Source: Lentimicrobiaceae bacterium | Lineage (GTDB): Bacteria > Bacteroidota > Bacteroidia > Bacteroidales > F082 | DNA: 64,000 bases | Assembly: GCA_015061295.1 (NCBI GenBank) | Contig: SUWU01000002.1 | Span: forward strand, 1 to 64,000 | Reading direction: 5' to 3' | In this document: one piece after another, positions 1 to 8,616 of the stretch | How positions within the stretch are numbered: the first letter of the stretch is position 1 | Layout of the letters: each line of letters starts with the position of its first letter | Notes under the pieces: model-generated | The model's input: the letters and a program-made list of their open reading frames with translations, nothing else | Database searches by the model: none | Told to the model about the DNA's origin: nothing | Program-made: the position numbers and the translations under genes

Positions 1-279
1 TCTTATCTTAAAGAAGAAAATCAAGAGCTTCCAATAACAAAAGGCGATTTCATGCGATGTGTCTGCATCTCTTTGGCGAAGAAATATGCCGAGGTCAAGA
101 CGCAGATGGAGCGTTGTACGAATAAGAGGATAAATAAGATTTATATCGTGGGCGGCGGCTCTAAGAACCAGCTGCTTAACCGACTCGCTGCGGAATATAC
201 GCAATGCGAGGTAATCAGAGGCGAAGTGGAAGCCACCGCGATGGGAAATATCTCTGTGCTTTTAGCCATTAGCTTTTAG
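1..279 (+). CDS. rhaB: C-terminal fragment of FGGY-family carbohydrate kinase, probably rhamnulokinase (gene begins before window)
   Basis: Frame is open from base 1; 'IYIVGGGSKNQLLNRLAAEYTQCEVIRGEVEATAMGN' matches the FGGY kinase C-terminal motif. Confidence 0.72.
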   Translation, partial: SYLKEENQELPITKGDFMRCVCISLAKKYAEVKTQMERCTNKRINKIYIVGGGSKNQLLNRLAAEYTQCEVIRGEVEATAMGNISVLLAISF

Positions 280-320
280 CCATTAGCTTTTGGCTTTTAG
301 CTTTTTATATAAAAAAAATC

Positions 321-351
321 TTGACATTATAAATTATTCTTTATACTTTTG
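321..351 (+). promoter_or_regulatory. Bacteroidota-type promoter upstream of T9SS cargo gene 1
   Basis: TTG (321-323), 20-nt spacer, TACTTTTG (344-351), consistent with -33 / -7 TAnnTTTG. Confidence 0.5.
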
Positions 352-461
352 CACCCGATTTTCTAAGGGGTACTATTTTAATTTACAACTATCTTATTTT
401 CAGCCTTTAACTTCTAAGTATTGCAATTCATTTATTATTAATTTTATATTCTATTTTAGTT

Positions 462-3400
462 ATGAAAAAAAGATTTTTATTTTTAATGATGACCTTCCTA
501 TTTTTTATAGGGGGGGGTGCTTTTAATGATGTAAAAGCACAAACTACAACAACAAGACGTTTTATTGACCCCTACAATAACATCTCTATTTCACAACAAT
601 ATTACACAAATGAGATGATAAATCATGATGGCTCAGGTAACATCACGAGTATGACATTTAATGTTGTAAACTTTAAGGAAAATAATAGTTCAATAGTTGA
701 ATTAAGCGAAGGCATTGAGCGTAATATCGAGGTGTGGATAAAAAATGCTGATGCTAATTCTTCTTTTGATAACAATACAATGGTTACGTTCAATCAAGAT
801 GATAAATATTACTCAGGTAATATTAAACTTTTGGCAGGTTTGGTAACAGTAACATTAAAGGAACCTTTCAATTACGATGGTAACGATATATTAGTCTGTG
901 TGAACGATATTACAAAAACGGCAACAGACTATGCAGTATATTTTGAAGCTATTGAAGATTGCAATGCATTATATGCCTCCACCTATAAAAATGGAGAAAT
1001 TAATTATGTGTATAATCCGACTTACACAAACACCGATGGAGAATTGGACATTGACCAGGGAAACGCAAGTACTACTATTTCGCCAGATAATGCAGCTTCC
1101 ATCCAATTCACTTTTGATGGTGGTCTCACTCTCTCAGTCGATAAAAATACTATAAAAGCTGATGGAACAGACATCGCTACTTTCAACGTAAAACTTAATG
1201 ATGAAGTACTTACCGGAGGTTATACAATATATGAAAAAATAGGAACAGGCGGCAACCCGTCAGGCAACACCTTCTCAACAACAACAGCTGGAACATATAC
1301 TTTCTACGCACAATACACCTCTGGCACTGAAACTCTAACATCTAACGAAGTTACCATCGAAGCAACAGAACCTGAACCAGTAGTACAGACTCTCACACTC
1401 TCAGTCGATAAAGAAACTATAGAAGCTAATGGAACAGACATCGCTACTTTCAACGTAAAACTTAATGATGAAGTACTTACCGGAGGTTATACAATATATG
1501 AAAAAATAGGAACAGGCGGCAACCCGTCAGGCAACACCTTCTCAACAACAACAGTTGGAACATATACTTTCTACGCACAATACACCTCTGGCACTGAAAC
1601 TCTAACATCTAACGAAGTTACCATCGAAGCAACAGAACCTGAACCAGTAGTACAGACTCTCACTCTCTCAGTCGATAAAGAGACTATAGAAGCTAATGGA
1701 ACAGACGTCGCTACTTTCAAAGTAAAACTTAATGATGAAGAACTTACCGGAGGTTATACAATATATGAAAAAATAGGAACAGGCGGCAACCCGCTTCCAG
1801 ACAATACCTTCTCAACATCAACAGCTGGAACATATACTTTCTACGCACAATACACCTCTGGCACTGAAACTCTAACATCTAACGAAGTTACCATCGAAGC
1901 AACAGAACCTGAACCAGTAGAAAGCGAAGGCAACGGCGAGACTATATACAATAAAGATGGCTCCGTCACTTACAACAAAGGCTTGGAGAATGAATATACT
2001 TTGATAGCTGTTCAAGATCCTAACACAGGCGTAGTTACAATAAAAGAAGATAACGTAAATTATCTTGGTAGTGGAAACGAATTACAAATAGAACGTAAAA
2101 ACAATAACAAGCCTCATGCTGCAACAGTATTAACAATACCTGAAAAAGTCTTATTCCAAACAGAAGAAGTTACAGACTGGGTTACTGTTACAAAAATTGC
2201 AGATTACGCATTCGATAATTTGTTTAAATATTACAGTTTTGATTCTTATGAAGCAGGCAACGAGTTAAATGACAACTTCACAGGTTTAATCATTCCAAGT
2301 ACAATAGAAGAGATAGGAACATATACCTTCGGTTTTGAAATGGAAGGTTCTATAATATGCTATGCTCAAACACCTCCTGCATTAAGTTCAAATACAACTA
2401 ACAATCCATTTTTAAAAAGCACATATCAAAACATCATATTATACGTTTTACCTGAATCGGTAGAGGCATATAGAAGTGCTGTAGGTTGGGGAAGTCCTTT
2501 TACAGGTGGAACTGACTATTGTTTCCAAAACATCGCTCCTCTTACAATCCCTACTTTTGTGGCAAAAGAAGATAACAACTGGAACAATGCAAATAACTGG
2601 AGAACATACATCAAGAATGCAACAGATGACGACTACACAGAGACATACGGTGTTATGCCAAACGCTGGCGAAGATGTATTGATAAACGGCGACGCTATTA
2701 TCCCTGCTGGTTACACAGCTAACGTTGGCGCTATCAATATCGTTTCTGGTGGCATCACCATAAAAGACGGCGGTCAGCTTATCCATACTAACGCTGGTGT
2801 ATCTGTAACAGTAGAAAAAGAAATAAAAGGTTATGCAACAAGAGAAGGTGTAGCAAGCACAGCATGGAACACCATCAGCTCTCCTATAGCAGTCATGACA
2901 CCAACAAACAACGTAAGCGGTCTGTTAAACGGAGCATACGACCTCTACTACTATGATGAACCTACACATTACTGGATTAACCACGAACAAGCAACCAACA
3001 ACTTCACAACATTAGACGCCGGTCGTGGCTATCTCTACGCTAACGAAAATGACGTCACCTTGAAGTTCAACGGCGTTATCAACTACGACAACGTCAGCTT
3101 CGATCTCGACGCTTCTTCAGAATATAAAGGTCTCCTCGGTTTCAACCTCATCGGTAATCCTTTCACTCACGACATCTACATGGGTGACAACATATACAGC
3201 GAAAACCTTGTCATCGACGGTTATTACTCATTATCACAAGAAGGTCAATGGGGCGCAGTGAAAGCATACGAAAACGCTATAACTCCTTGTCAAGGCATCC
3301 TCATTCAGACAAGCAAAGAGGAGACGATAAACATCGTGAAAGCTGCAGCAGCTCCTGCAAGAAGCGCACAAGCCGCTCTTAATATAACTGTCGTCAACGA

Positions 3401-3968
3401 ACAATATGAAGACAACGCTTACGTCTTGTTCAAAGAAGGTCGCAGTCTCAACAAGATAAATCATATGAACGAAAACATTCCTATGGTTTATGTCATCGAC
3501 AACAACGAGAAATTCGCTATCGCTAACATCGATGACGCCAACGAGATTGCTCTCGGCTTCGAGGCTATGACAATGGGTGAATATACTATCGCCGTTAAAG
3601 CTCAAGATTGTAAGTTCAACAGCATGACACTCATCGATAACATTACAGGTGAAAAGACAAACCTCTTGACAGATTCTTATACCTTCATGGCAACTACAAA
3701 CGATGAGCCTAACAGATTTACTCTTACATTGAACGCTGACAATGACAATGACAATGACTTTATCTATATTCATAATAATGAGATGATTATTAACAACATT
3801 GAAGGTAATGGTCTCGTTCAGATTTACGATATGATGGGACGTTCTGTTGCTACATACAACGTAAGCGGTTCTGCTAACATCAGCATGGAAACATTATCCA
3901 ACGGCGTCTATGTCGTGAGAATGACCGATGTTAACGGTGTTAAGACACAAAAGGTGGTTAATAATTAA
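462..3968 (+). CDS. Large secreted T9SS cargo protein with three tandem Ig-like repeats and type A C-terminal sorting domain
   Basis: N-terminal signal peptide; 89-aa repeats 'LTLSVDKETIEANGTDIATFNVKLND...'; C-terminus 'GLVQIYDMMGRSVATYNVSGSANISMETLSNGVYVVRMTDVNGVKTQKVVNN'. Confidence 0.9.
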   Translation: MKKRFLFLMMTFLFFIGGGAFNDVKAQTTTTRRFIDPYNNISISQQYYTNEMINHDGSGNITSMTFNVVNFKENNSSIVELSEGIERNIEVWIKNADANSSFDNNTMVTFNQDDKYYSGNIKLLAGLVTVTLKEPFNYDGNDILVCVNDITKTATDYAVYFEAIEDCNALYASTYKNGEINYVYNPTYTNTDGELDIDQGNASTTISPDNAASIQFTFDGGLTLSVDKNTIKADGTDIATFNVKLNDEVLTGGYTIYEKIGTGGNPSGNTFSTTTAGTYTFYAQYTSGTETLTSNEVTIEATEPEPVVQTLTLSVDKETIEANGTDIATFNVKLNDEVLTGGYTIYEKIGTGGNPSGNTFSTTTVGTYTFYAQYTSGTETLTSNEVTIEATEPEPVVQTLTLSVDKETIEANGTDVATFKVKLNDEELTGGYTIYEKIGTGGNPLPDNTFSTSTAGTYTFYAQYTSGTETLTSNEVTIEATEPEPVESEGNGETIYNKDGSVTYNKGLENEYTLIAVQDPNTGVVTIKEDNVNYLGSGNELQIERKNNNKPHAATVLTIPEKVLFQTEEVTDWVTVTKIADYAFDNLFKYYSFDSYEAGNELNDNFTGLIIPSTIEEIGTYTFGFEMEGSIICYAQTPPALSSNTTNNPFLKSTYQNIILYVLPESVEAYRSAVGWGSPFTGGTDYCFQNIAPLTIPTFVAKEDNNWNNANNWRTYIKNATDDDYTETYGVMPNAGEDVLINGDAIIPAGYTANVGAINIVSGGITIKDGGQLIHTNAGVSVTVEKEIKGYATREGVASTAWNTISSPIAVMTPTNNVSGLLNGAYDLYYYDEPTHYWINHEQATNNFTTLDAGRGYLYANENDVTLKFNGVINYDNVSFDLDASSEYKGLLGFNLIGNPFTHDIYMGDNIYSENLVIDGYYSLSQEGQWGAVKAYENAITPCQGILIQTSKEETINIVKAAAAPARSAQAALNITVVNEQYEDNAYVLFKEGRSLNKINHMNENIPMVYVIDNNEKFAIANIDDANEIALGFEAMTMGEYTIAVKAQDCKFNSMTLIDNITGEKTNLLTDSYTFMATTNDEPNRFTLTLNADNDNDNDFIYIHNNEMIINNIEGNGLVQIYDMMGRSVATYNVSGSANISMETLSNGVYVVRMTDVNGVKTQKVVNN
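1125..1920 (+). repeat. Three near-identical in-frame tandem repeats (period 267 bp) encoding Ig-like domains
   Basis: Unit starts 'ctcac(t/a)ctctcagtcgata' at 1125, 1392 and 1659; third unit carries one extra codon. Confidence 0.93.
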
Positions 3969-3993
3969 CAATGAACAATGTACAATGAATAAT

Positions 3994-4048
3994 GTAAAGA
4001 CGTGTCGATGATACCAATGATAATAAACAATATATCATTGACGCGTCT
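3994..4048 (+). repeat. 3'-flanking hairpin of the GAGACGT family
   Basis: agacgtgtcgatgat...atcattgacgcgtct, imperfect inverted repeat with G-U compatible mismatches, about 28 bp after the cargo stop. Confidence 0.6.
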
Positions 4049-4081
4049 CAACAAGATAACAAAATATAAATAAATAAAAAA

Positions 4082-4318
4082 ATGAAAAAGATAATATTAA
4101 CAATAGCAATAGTTTTAGGAATTGGTTTTGGTGCAAATGCTCAATCTGATGCTTTCTTCACACAAAGTTTTTCAGATTATCGTGATGTAGAAAATATTGA
4201 AACTCCAAGGATTCCAAATCACACATTAACTACAAATCAAGATGCTCCTGTAGGTACAGGTTTGTTACTTCTTGCAGGCATGGGATTAGGCTACGCCGCA
4301 TTAAGAAAGAGAGACTAA
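4082..4318 (+). CDS. Small secreted protein with PEP-CTERM-like C-terminus (paralog of 8140-8379)
   Basis: Signal peptide + 'QSDAFFTQSFSDYR' + variable linker + 'PVGTGLLLLAGMGLGYAALRKRD' (Pro/Gly, hydrophobic stretch, basic tail). Confidence 0.85.
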   Translation: MKKIILTIAIVLGIGFGANAQSDAFFTQSFSDYRDVENIETPRIPNHTLTTNQDAPVGTGLLLLAGMGLGYAALRKRD

Positions 4319-4356
4319 CACAACGTAAGGACGTGGCTTGCCGAGTCCACCCTTGT

Positions 4357-4391
4357 AAATAGAGACGTCACATTGTGGCGTCTCTATTTTT
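4357..4391 (+). terminator. Rho-independent terminator
   Basis: aaatagagacgtcacattgtggcgtctctattttt: stem-loop followed by T-run. Confidence 0.8.
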
Positions 4392-4471
4392 ATTTCATGG
4401 CGCCATTTTTCTCAGGTATATATTTTTCTATTTCAGTTAAAAAAAATAAAGCGATTTATTAAAATATTTTG

Positions 4472-4479
4472 TAATTTTG
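4472..4479 (+). promoter_or_regulatory. -7 box of promoter for T9SS cargo gene 2
   Basis: TAATTTTG followed by 'caccc', as in the promoter at 344-351. Confidence 0.5.
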
Positions 4480-4589
4480 CACCCGTTTTTCAAACACACT
4501 CTTAAACTACCTTTATTACTCTATCAATCTCATAGCACTTTATTGTTTAGCATAAAATTTATTAACGTTAATATAAAAATTTAAAAAAA

Positions 4590-7500
4590 ATGAAAAGAAA
4601 TTTACTTTTTTTATTGATGACATTCCTATTATGTATAGGAAGCAGTGCTTTTAATGATATAAAAGCACAAACCACAGAAAGTACTGTGACGATTAATGCG
4701 AATAGCACTAATAGTACTTCTAGTTATACTCAATGTTACCCTGTCAGATGCGGGCATTCCGTATCTATATCGCAACAATATTACACAAAAAGTGAGATTG
4801 GTTACGGGAAAGGCAACATCACCAAGATTGCATTTGAAGGCAACAATAGCAGTAAAGCCCAGATTCGCAGTATTAAAGTCTATATAAAAAATATTGATTC
4901 AGATAATCCATCTTTTTCCAATGATGGAAACATGATTCAGTTATCAGAAAATGACCTTTATTTCTCTGGCGATTTCTCCGTCACAAATTGTTCAGGAAGC
5001 ACAGCGTGGAATACTATAGAATTGGATAAATCATTCTCATATGATGGTAATAACATATTAGTATGCGTTAACGATGCTACATGTAGTAAAGGTTCTGATT
5101 ATTATTTTACTACCTATAGCTGTGAAAACCGTTCAGTATATCAATCTATTTATTCATCAACAACTCCATATAATCCAACTACAAGTGCAATAGCACATAA
5201 AAATCCCACTGGTTATAATCCAGCCATCCAATTCACTTTTGAAGAGCAATCACAAGACCCTATCACCCTTATCCCTTCTTCTTATGGTATCACCACTTGT
5301 GAGAGTGTGACATTTACTGTGATGCAGGGAGAGGGAACGGGAACAGATGTTACTACTTCTGCTACTATCTATCAAGTTAATGGAACAGAAACAATTGAAC
5401 TTGATGGCAACACTTTCACTCCATCAGAGGCTGGTGAATATACTTTCTACGCAAAGAAAGGCTCTGTTCAATCAGAAAACATAATTATAAATGTCACAGA
5501 AGCTCCATATGTGCTCACGGCTTCTCCAACAAATATCATGGCTGATGGCGAAGATATAACAACATTCTCCGTAACACAATGCGGTAATACAGTTGAAGGC
5601 TTCACATTTTATGTTGACGGAAATGAGAGAGATGGTAACACATTCTCAACAGCAGAATTAGGAGAATACACTGTTTATGCTACAAATGGAGATATTACAA
5701 CAAGTGAAATCACCATCTATGCAACAGAATGGAAAGTGACAGGTTGGGTGACAGACTTGGTGCTGACAGAATATTACAACACCAATGAATATGGCAATAA
5801 GATGAGTCGTAAATATGAAAACGTAGCTGAGATTACCAACGGAGTCTTCACGCTATGGTTAGCTATAACAGGCACTGACCTAGACAACGGCATAATCCTT
5901 AATAACAATGTATATGAATATGAGATAGGGACTGGAGGCTCTGCATATATGGAGAGATCTGGACATCGTCCTACAACACCACAACCTCTCTCAATACCTG
6001 GAACCTTATATATAGAAAATATAGGCGAAGTAACAATAACAGAAATAGCAAATAATGTTTTCTATAATACTTTCATAGGCGATGAGACAGGAAGTTATCA
6101 AGCAACAGGTAATTCTTTAAATGACAATATCTCAAGTCTGACAATACCAAGTACAATAACAACCTTAGGCATCAATGCTTTCGGTTTTGATATGAGCGAT
6201 AATTTCGTCATCACTTGTAATGCAGAAACGCCACCAACCATTAAAAATGAAGAGGTTAATGATAGTGAATGGCAAACTTCATTTGGTAATTATAGTAATT
6301 CAAATCCAGGTAATTATGGCGGCAAGTACATACAAAATGAAAATGAAGAAAATATATCCACTTATCTATATGTTCCTGCTTCAAGTTTAACGGCTTACCA
6401 AAAAGCTGACTTTTGGAAGTATTTTTACAGACTTGTTGCCGATCCAGGTTCAATGATAGTTTATAACGGCGATGGTGATTGGGAAGAAGAAGAGAACTGG
6501 AGCAATGGCAAGGTACCAGCAGATGACGAAATCGTCATAATAAATGGCAACGTAGAAGTAAGTTCTGATGTAACTATCAAAGACATCACAATAAATAAAG
6601 ATTGCAGCATAACAATCGTTGAAAGCGGCATTTTCCATATCAATGGTACTGTCACAAACAACAGCGAAAACATCATCACCATAGAAGACGGCGGACAATT
6701 ATATTATAATGGAGAAGATGAACTCACCGTCACAGTAGAGAAGAACATCGCAGGTTATGGTGATGACGACTATGTTAAAGATGGTTGGTACACTATAAGT
6801 AGTCCTGTTTATTCTGTAGAAGATATGGAAACATACGGAGGTATTCCATACTATTATACAGAGATAGCTAATGTAACCAACTTAATACCTTCTTCTGATA
6901 ATTATGACCTCTATCGTTACTATGAACCAGGTAAGACAATGGAAGTAGGTTGGTGGGAGAACTATAAACAAGGAGAATCTCAATTAGATGAAATGCTTCC
7001 TGACTTTACTATTTTATCTAATGGACATGGTTACCTCTATGCCTCTTCAAAAGAGGTCAACTTAGAGTTTACTGGCAAAGTCTTAACGGGTTCTATAACA
7101 CATCATTGTTATAAAATGAACCAGAATGAGGACTTTAATGGCTTCAACCTTATGGGCAATCCTTTTACACATGATATAACATTAGATAATGTAACAGGCT
7201 TAGAAATGGCAAGCGGTTTCTACACTGTCACCAACGCCGGAACATGGGAGTCACATGCTTCTACAGATAACATAAAACCTACACAAGGTATGCTTATCAA
7301 AATAACAGACACTTCAATAGACGAAGATGGTTTGGGATTCATAACAATAGCAGAGGAAACAATAGCAGAGGAAAGCGAAACAAGAAGTAGAAGTAATAAC
7401 AGCGGTTCCATTACTATCAAAGTAAGCAACGACAGATATACCGACAACGCTATCGTCAGCTTCAGCGAGGGTAAAGGTCTCAACAAATTCCCTCACCTCA

Positions 7501-8003
7501 ACAAAGAGGCTCATGAAGTATATGTAATCGATAACGAAACAAAATATGGTGTTGCAACTATGAACGACGATGTCACCACAATTCCTGTAGGCTTCAAAGC
7601 TAATACAATGGGACAATATACTATCGCTGCTGAGGCTAAAGATTGTAAGTTCAACAGTATGACACTCATCGATAACATGACAGGTGTGAAGACCAATCTC
7701 TTGACAGATTCATACACCTTCATGGCAACAACAAACGATAATCCTAACAGATTTACTCTTACATTGAACGCTGACAATGACACTGACAATGACTTCATCT
7801 ATATCAATAATAATGAGATGATCATTAACAACATTGAAGGTGATGGTCTCGTTCAGATTTACGATGTGATGGGACGTTCAGTAGCTACATACAACGTAAG
7901 CGGTTCTGCTAACATCAGCATGGAGACATTATCCGAAGGCGTTTATATCGTGAGAATGATTGATGCTAATGGCGTTAAGACACAAAAGGTGGTTAATAAT
8001 TGA
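4590..8003 (+). CDS. Large secreted T9SS cargo protein (paralog of 462-3968) with type A sorting domain
   Basis: Signal peptide nearly identical to paralog; shared 'SISQQYYTKSEI' domain; C-terminus 'MGRSVATYNVSGSANISMETLSEGVYIVRMIDANGVKTQKVVNN'. Confidence 0.9.
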   Translation: MKRNLLFLLMTFLLCIGSSAFNDIKAQTTESTVTINANSTNSTSSYTQCYPVRCGHSVSISQQYYTKSEIGYGKGNITKIAFEGNNSSKAQIRSIKVYIKNIDSDNPSFSNDGNMIQLSENDLYFSGDFSVTNCSGSTAWNTIELDKSFSYDGNNILVCVNDATCSKGSDYYFTTYSCENRSVYQSIYSSTTPYNPTTSAIAHKNPTGYNPAIQFTFEEQSQDPITLIPSSYGITTCESVTFTVMQGEGTGTDVTTSATIYQVNGTETIELDGNTFTPSEAGEYTFYAKKGSVQSENIIINVTEAPYVLTASPTNIMADGEDITTFSVTQCGNTVEGFTFYVDGNERDGNTFSTAELGEYTVYATNGDITTSEITIYATEWKVTGWVTDLVLTEYYNTNEYGNKMSRKYENVAEITNGVFTLWLAITGTDLDNGIILNNNVYEYEIGTGGSAYMERSGHRPTTPQPLSIPGTLYIENIGEVTITEIANNVFYNTFIGDETGSYQATGNSLNDNISSLTIPSTITTLGINAFGFDMSDNFVITCNAETPPTIKNEEVNDSEWQTSFGNYSNSNPGNYGGKYIQNENEENISTYLYVPASSLTAYQKADFWKYFYRLVADPGSMIVYNGDGDWEEEENWSNGKVPADDEIVIINGNVEVSSDVTIKDITINKDCSITIVESGIFHINGTVTNNSENIITIEDGGQLYYNGEDELTVTVEKNIAGYGDDDYVKDGWYTISSPVYSVEDMETYGGIPYYYTEIANVTNLIPSSDNYDLYRYYEPGKTMEVGWWENYKQGESQLDEMLPDFTILSNGHGYLYASSKEVNLEFTGKVLTGSITHHCYKMNQNEDFNGFNLMGNPFTHDITLDNVTGLEMASGFYTVTNAGTWESHASTDNIKPTQGMLIKITDTSIDEDGLGFITIAEETIAEESETRSRSNNSGSITIKVSNDRYTDNAIVSFSEGKGLNKFPHLNKEAHEVYVIDNETKYGVATMNDDVTTIPVGFKANTMGQYTIAAEAKDCKFNSMTLIDNMTGVKTNLLTDSYTFMATTNDNPNRFTLTLNADNDTDNDFIYINNNEMIINNIEGDGLVQIYDVMGRSVATYNVSGSANISMETLSEGVYIVRMIDANGVKTQKVVNN

Positions 8004-8052
8004 TAATTAACAATGAACAATTAACAATGAACAATGAATAATGTATAATGTA

Positions 8053-8098
8053 GAGACGTATCGATGATACAAAAATATAAACAACATTGATGCGTCTC
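8053..8098 (+). repeat. 3'-flanking hairpin of the GAGACGT family
   Basis: gagacgtatcgatg...cattgatgcgtctc imperfect inverted repeat, 50 bp after cargo stop. Confidence 0.65.
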
Positions 8099-8139
8099 AA
8101 CAAGACAACGAAATAAAATAAATAGAAATAAATAGAAAA

Positions 8140-8379
8140 ATGAAAAAGATAATATTAACAATAGCAATAGTTTTAGGAATTGGTTTTGGTGTAAGTGCAC
8201 AGTCTGATGCTTTCTTCACACAGAGTTTTTCAGAATATCGTAATACAGACGAGGTAACACCTGCGTTACCTTATGCACATAACTTAGAGGCACACCAACC
8301 TGCTGCACCTCTTGGATCAGGATTGTTGATCCTTGCAGGTTTAGGATTAGGATACGCAACACTTCGCAAAAAATCTTAA
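8140..8379 (+). CDS. Small secreted protein with PEP-CTERM-like C-terminus (paralog of 4082-4318)
   Basis: First ~100 nt almost identical to 4082 gene; tail 'PLGSGLLILAGLGLGYATLRKKS'. Confidence 0.85.
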   Translation: MKKIILTIAIVLGIGFGVSAQSDAFFTQSFSEYRNTDEVTPALPYAHNLEAHQPAAPLGSGLLILAGLGLGYATLRKKS

Positions 8380-8394
8380 GATTTTTTGCGAAGT
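8361..8394. repeat. Perfect 34-bp palindrome overlapping the stop codon of the 8140 gene; possible terminator
   Basis: acttcgcaaaaaatctt|aagattttttgcgaagt; the two halves are exact reverse complements. Confidence 0.9.
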
Positions 8395-8442
8395 ATATCA
8401 TTTCATATCGAAAAAAAGTGTATTTTTGCGACCTGAAATGAT

Positions 8443-8516
8443 GGGGCATTAGCTCAGTTGGCTAGAGCGTTTGACTGGCAGTCAAGAGGTCATGAGTTCG
8501 ATTCTCATATGCTCCA
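8443..8516 (+). tRNA. tRNA-Ala (anticodon GGC)
   Basis: Cloverleaf: acceptor ggggcat/atgctcc with G3-U70, D stem gctc/gagc, anticodon loop ctGGCag, T arm atgag-ttcgatt-ctcat, discriminator A. Confidence 0.95.
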
Positions 8517-8616
8517 CAGATTTTAAGGTGAAAGGCTAATGGCTAAAGACAAGAGTTTTATAAGTCATTAGTTTTTTTTTTGATGATTTACATGTTAATT
8601 AAATGATAAAATTGTT

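Noticed and set aside
290-526. 78-aa ORF overlapping the start of cargo 1
   Set aside because: AT-rich leader region containing the promoter and leader of cargo 1; composition is low complexity and there is no ribosome-binding context.
1125-1920. Possible assembly artefact of duplicated reads
   Set aside because: The units differ by several substitutions and one inserted codon and stay in frame, so they look like real tandem domains, although the true copy number could still be under-counted.
3234-3773. Antisense ORF of 179 aa inside T9SS cargo 1 (and similar antisense ORFs at 2448-2786, 7220-7798, 8964-9683, 16699-19128, 27366-28082, 39937-42297)
   Set aside because: They lie entirely opposite well-supported genes, show no recognisable domains, and several are explained by the codon bias of the sense gene.
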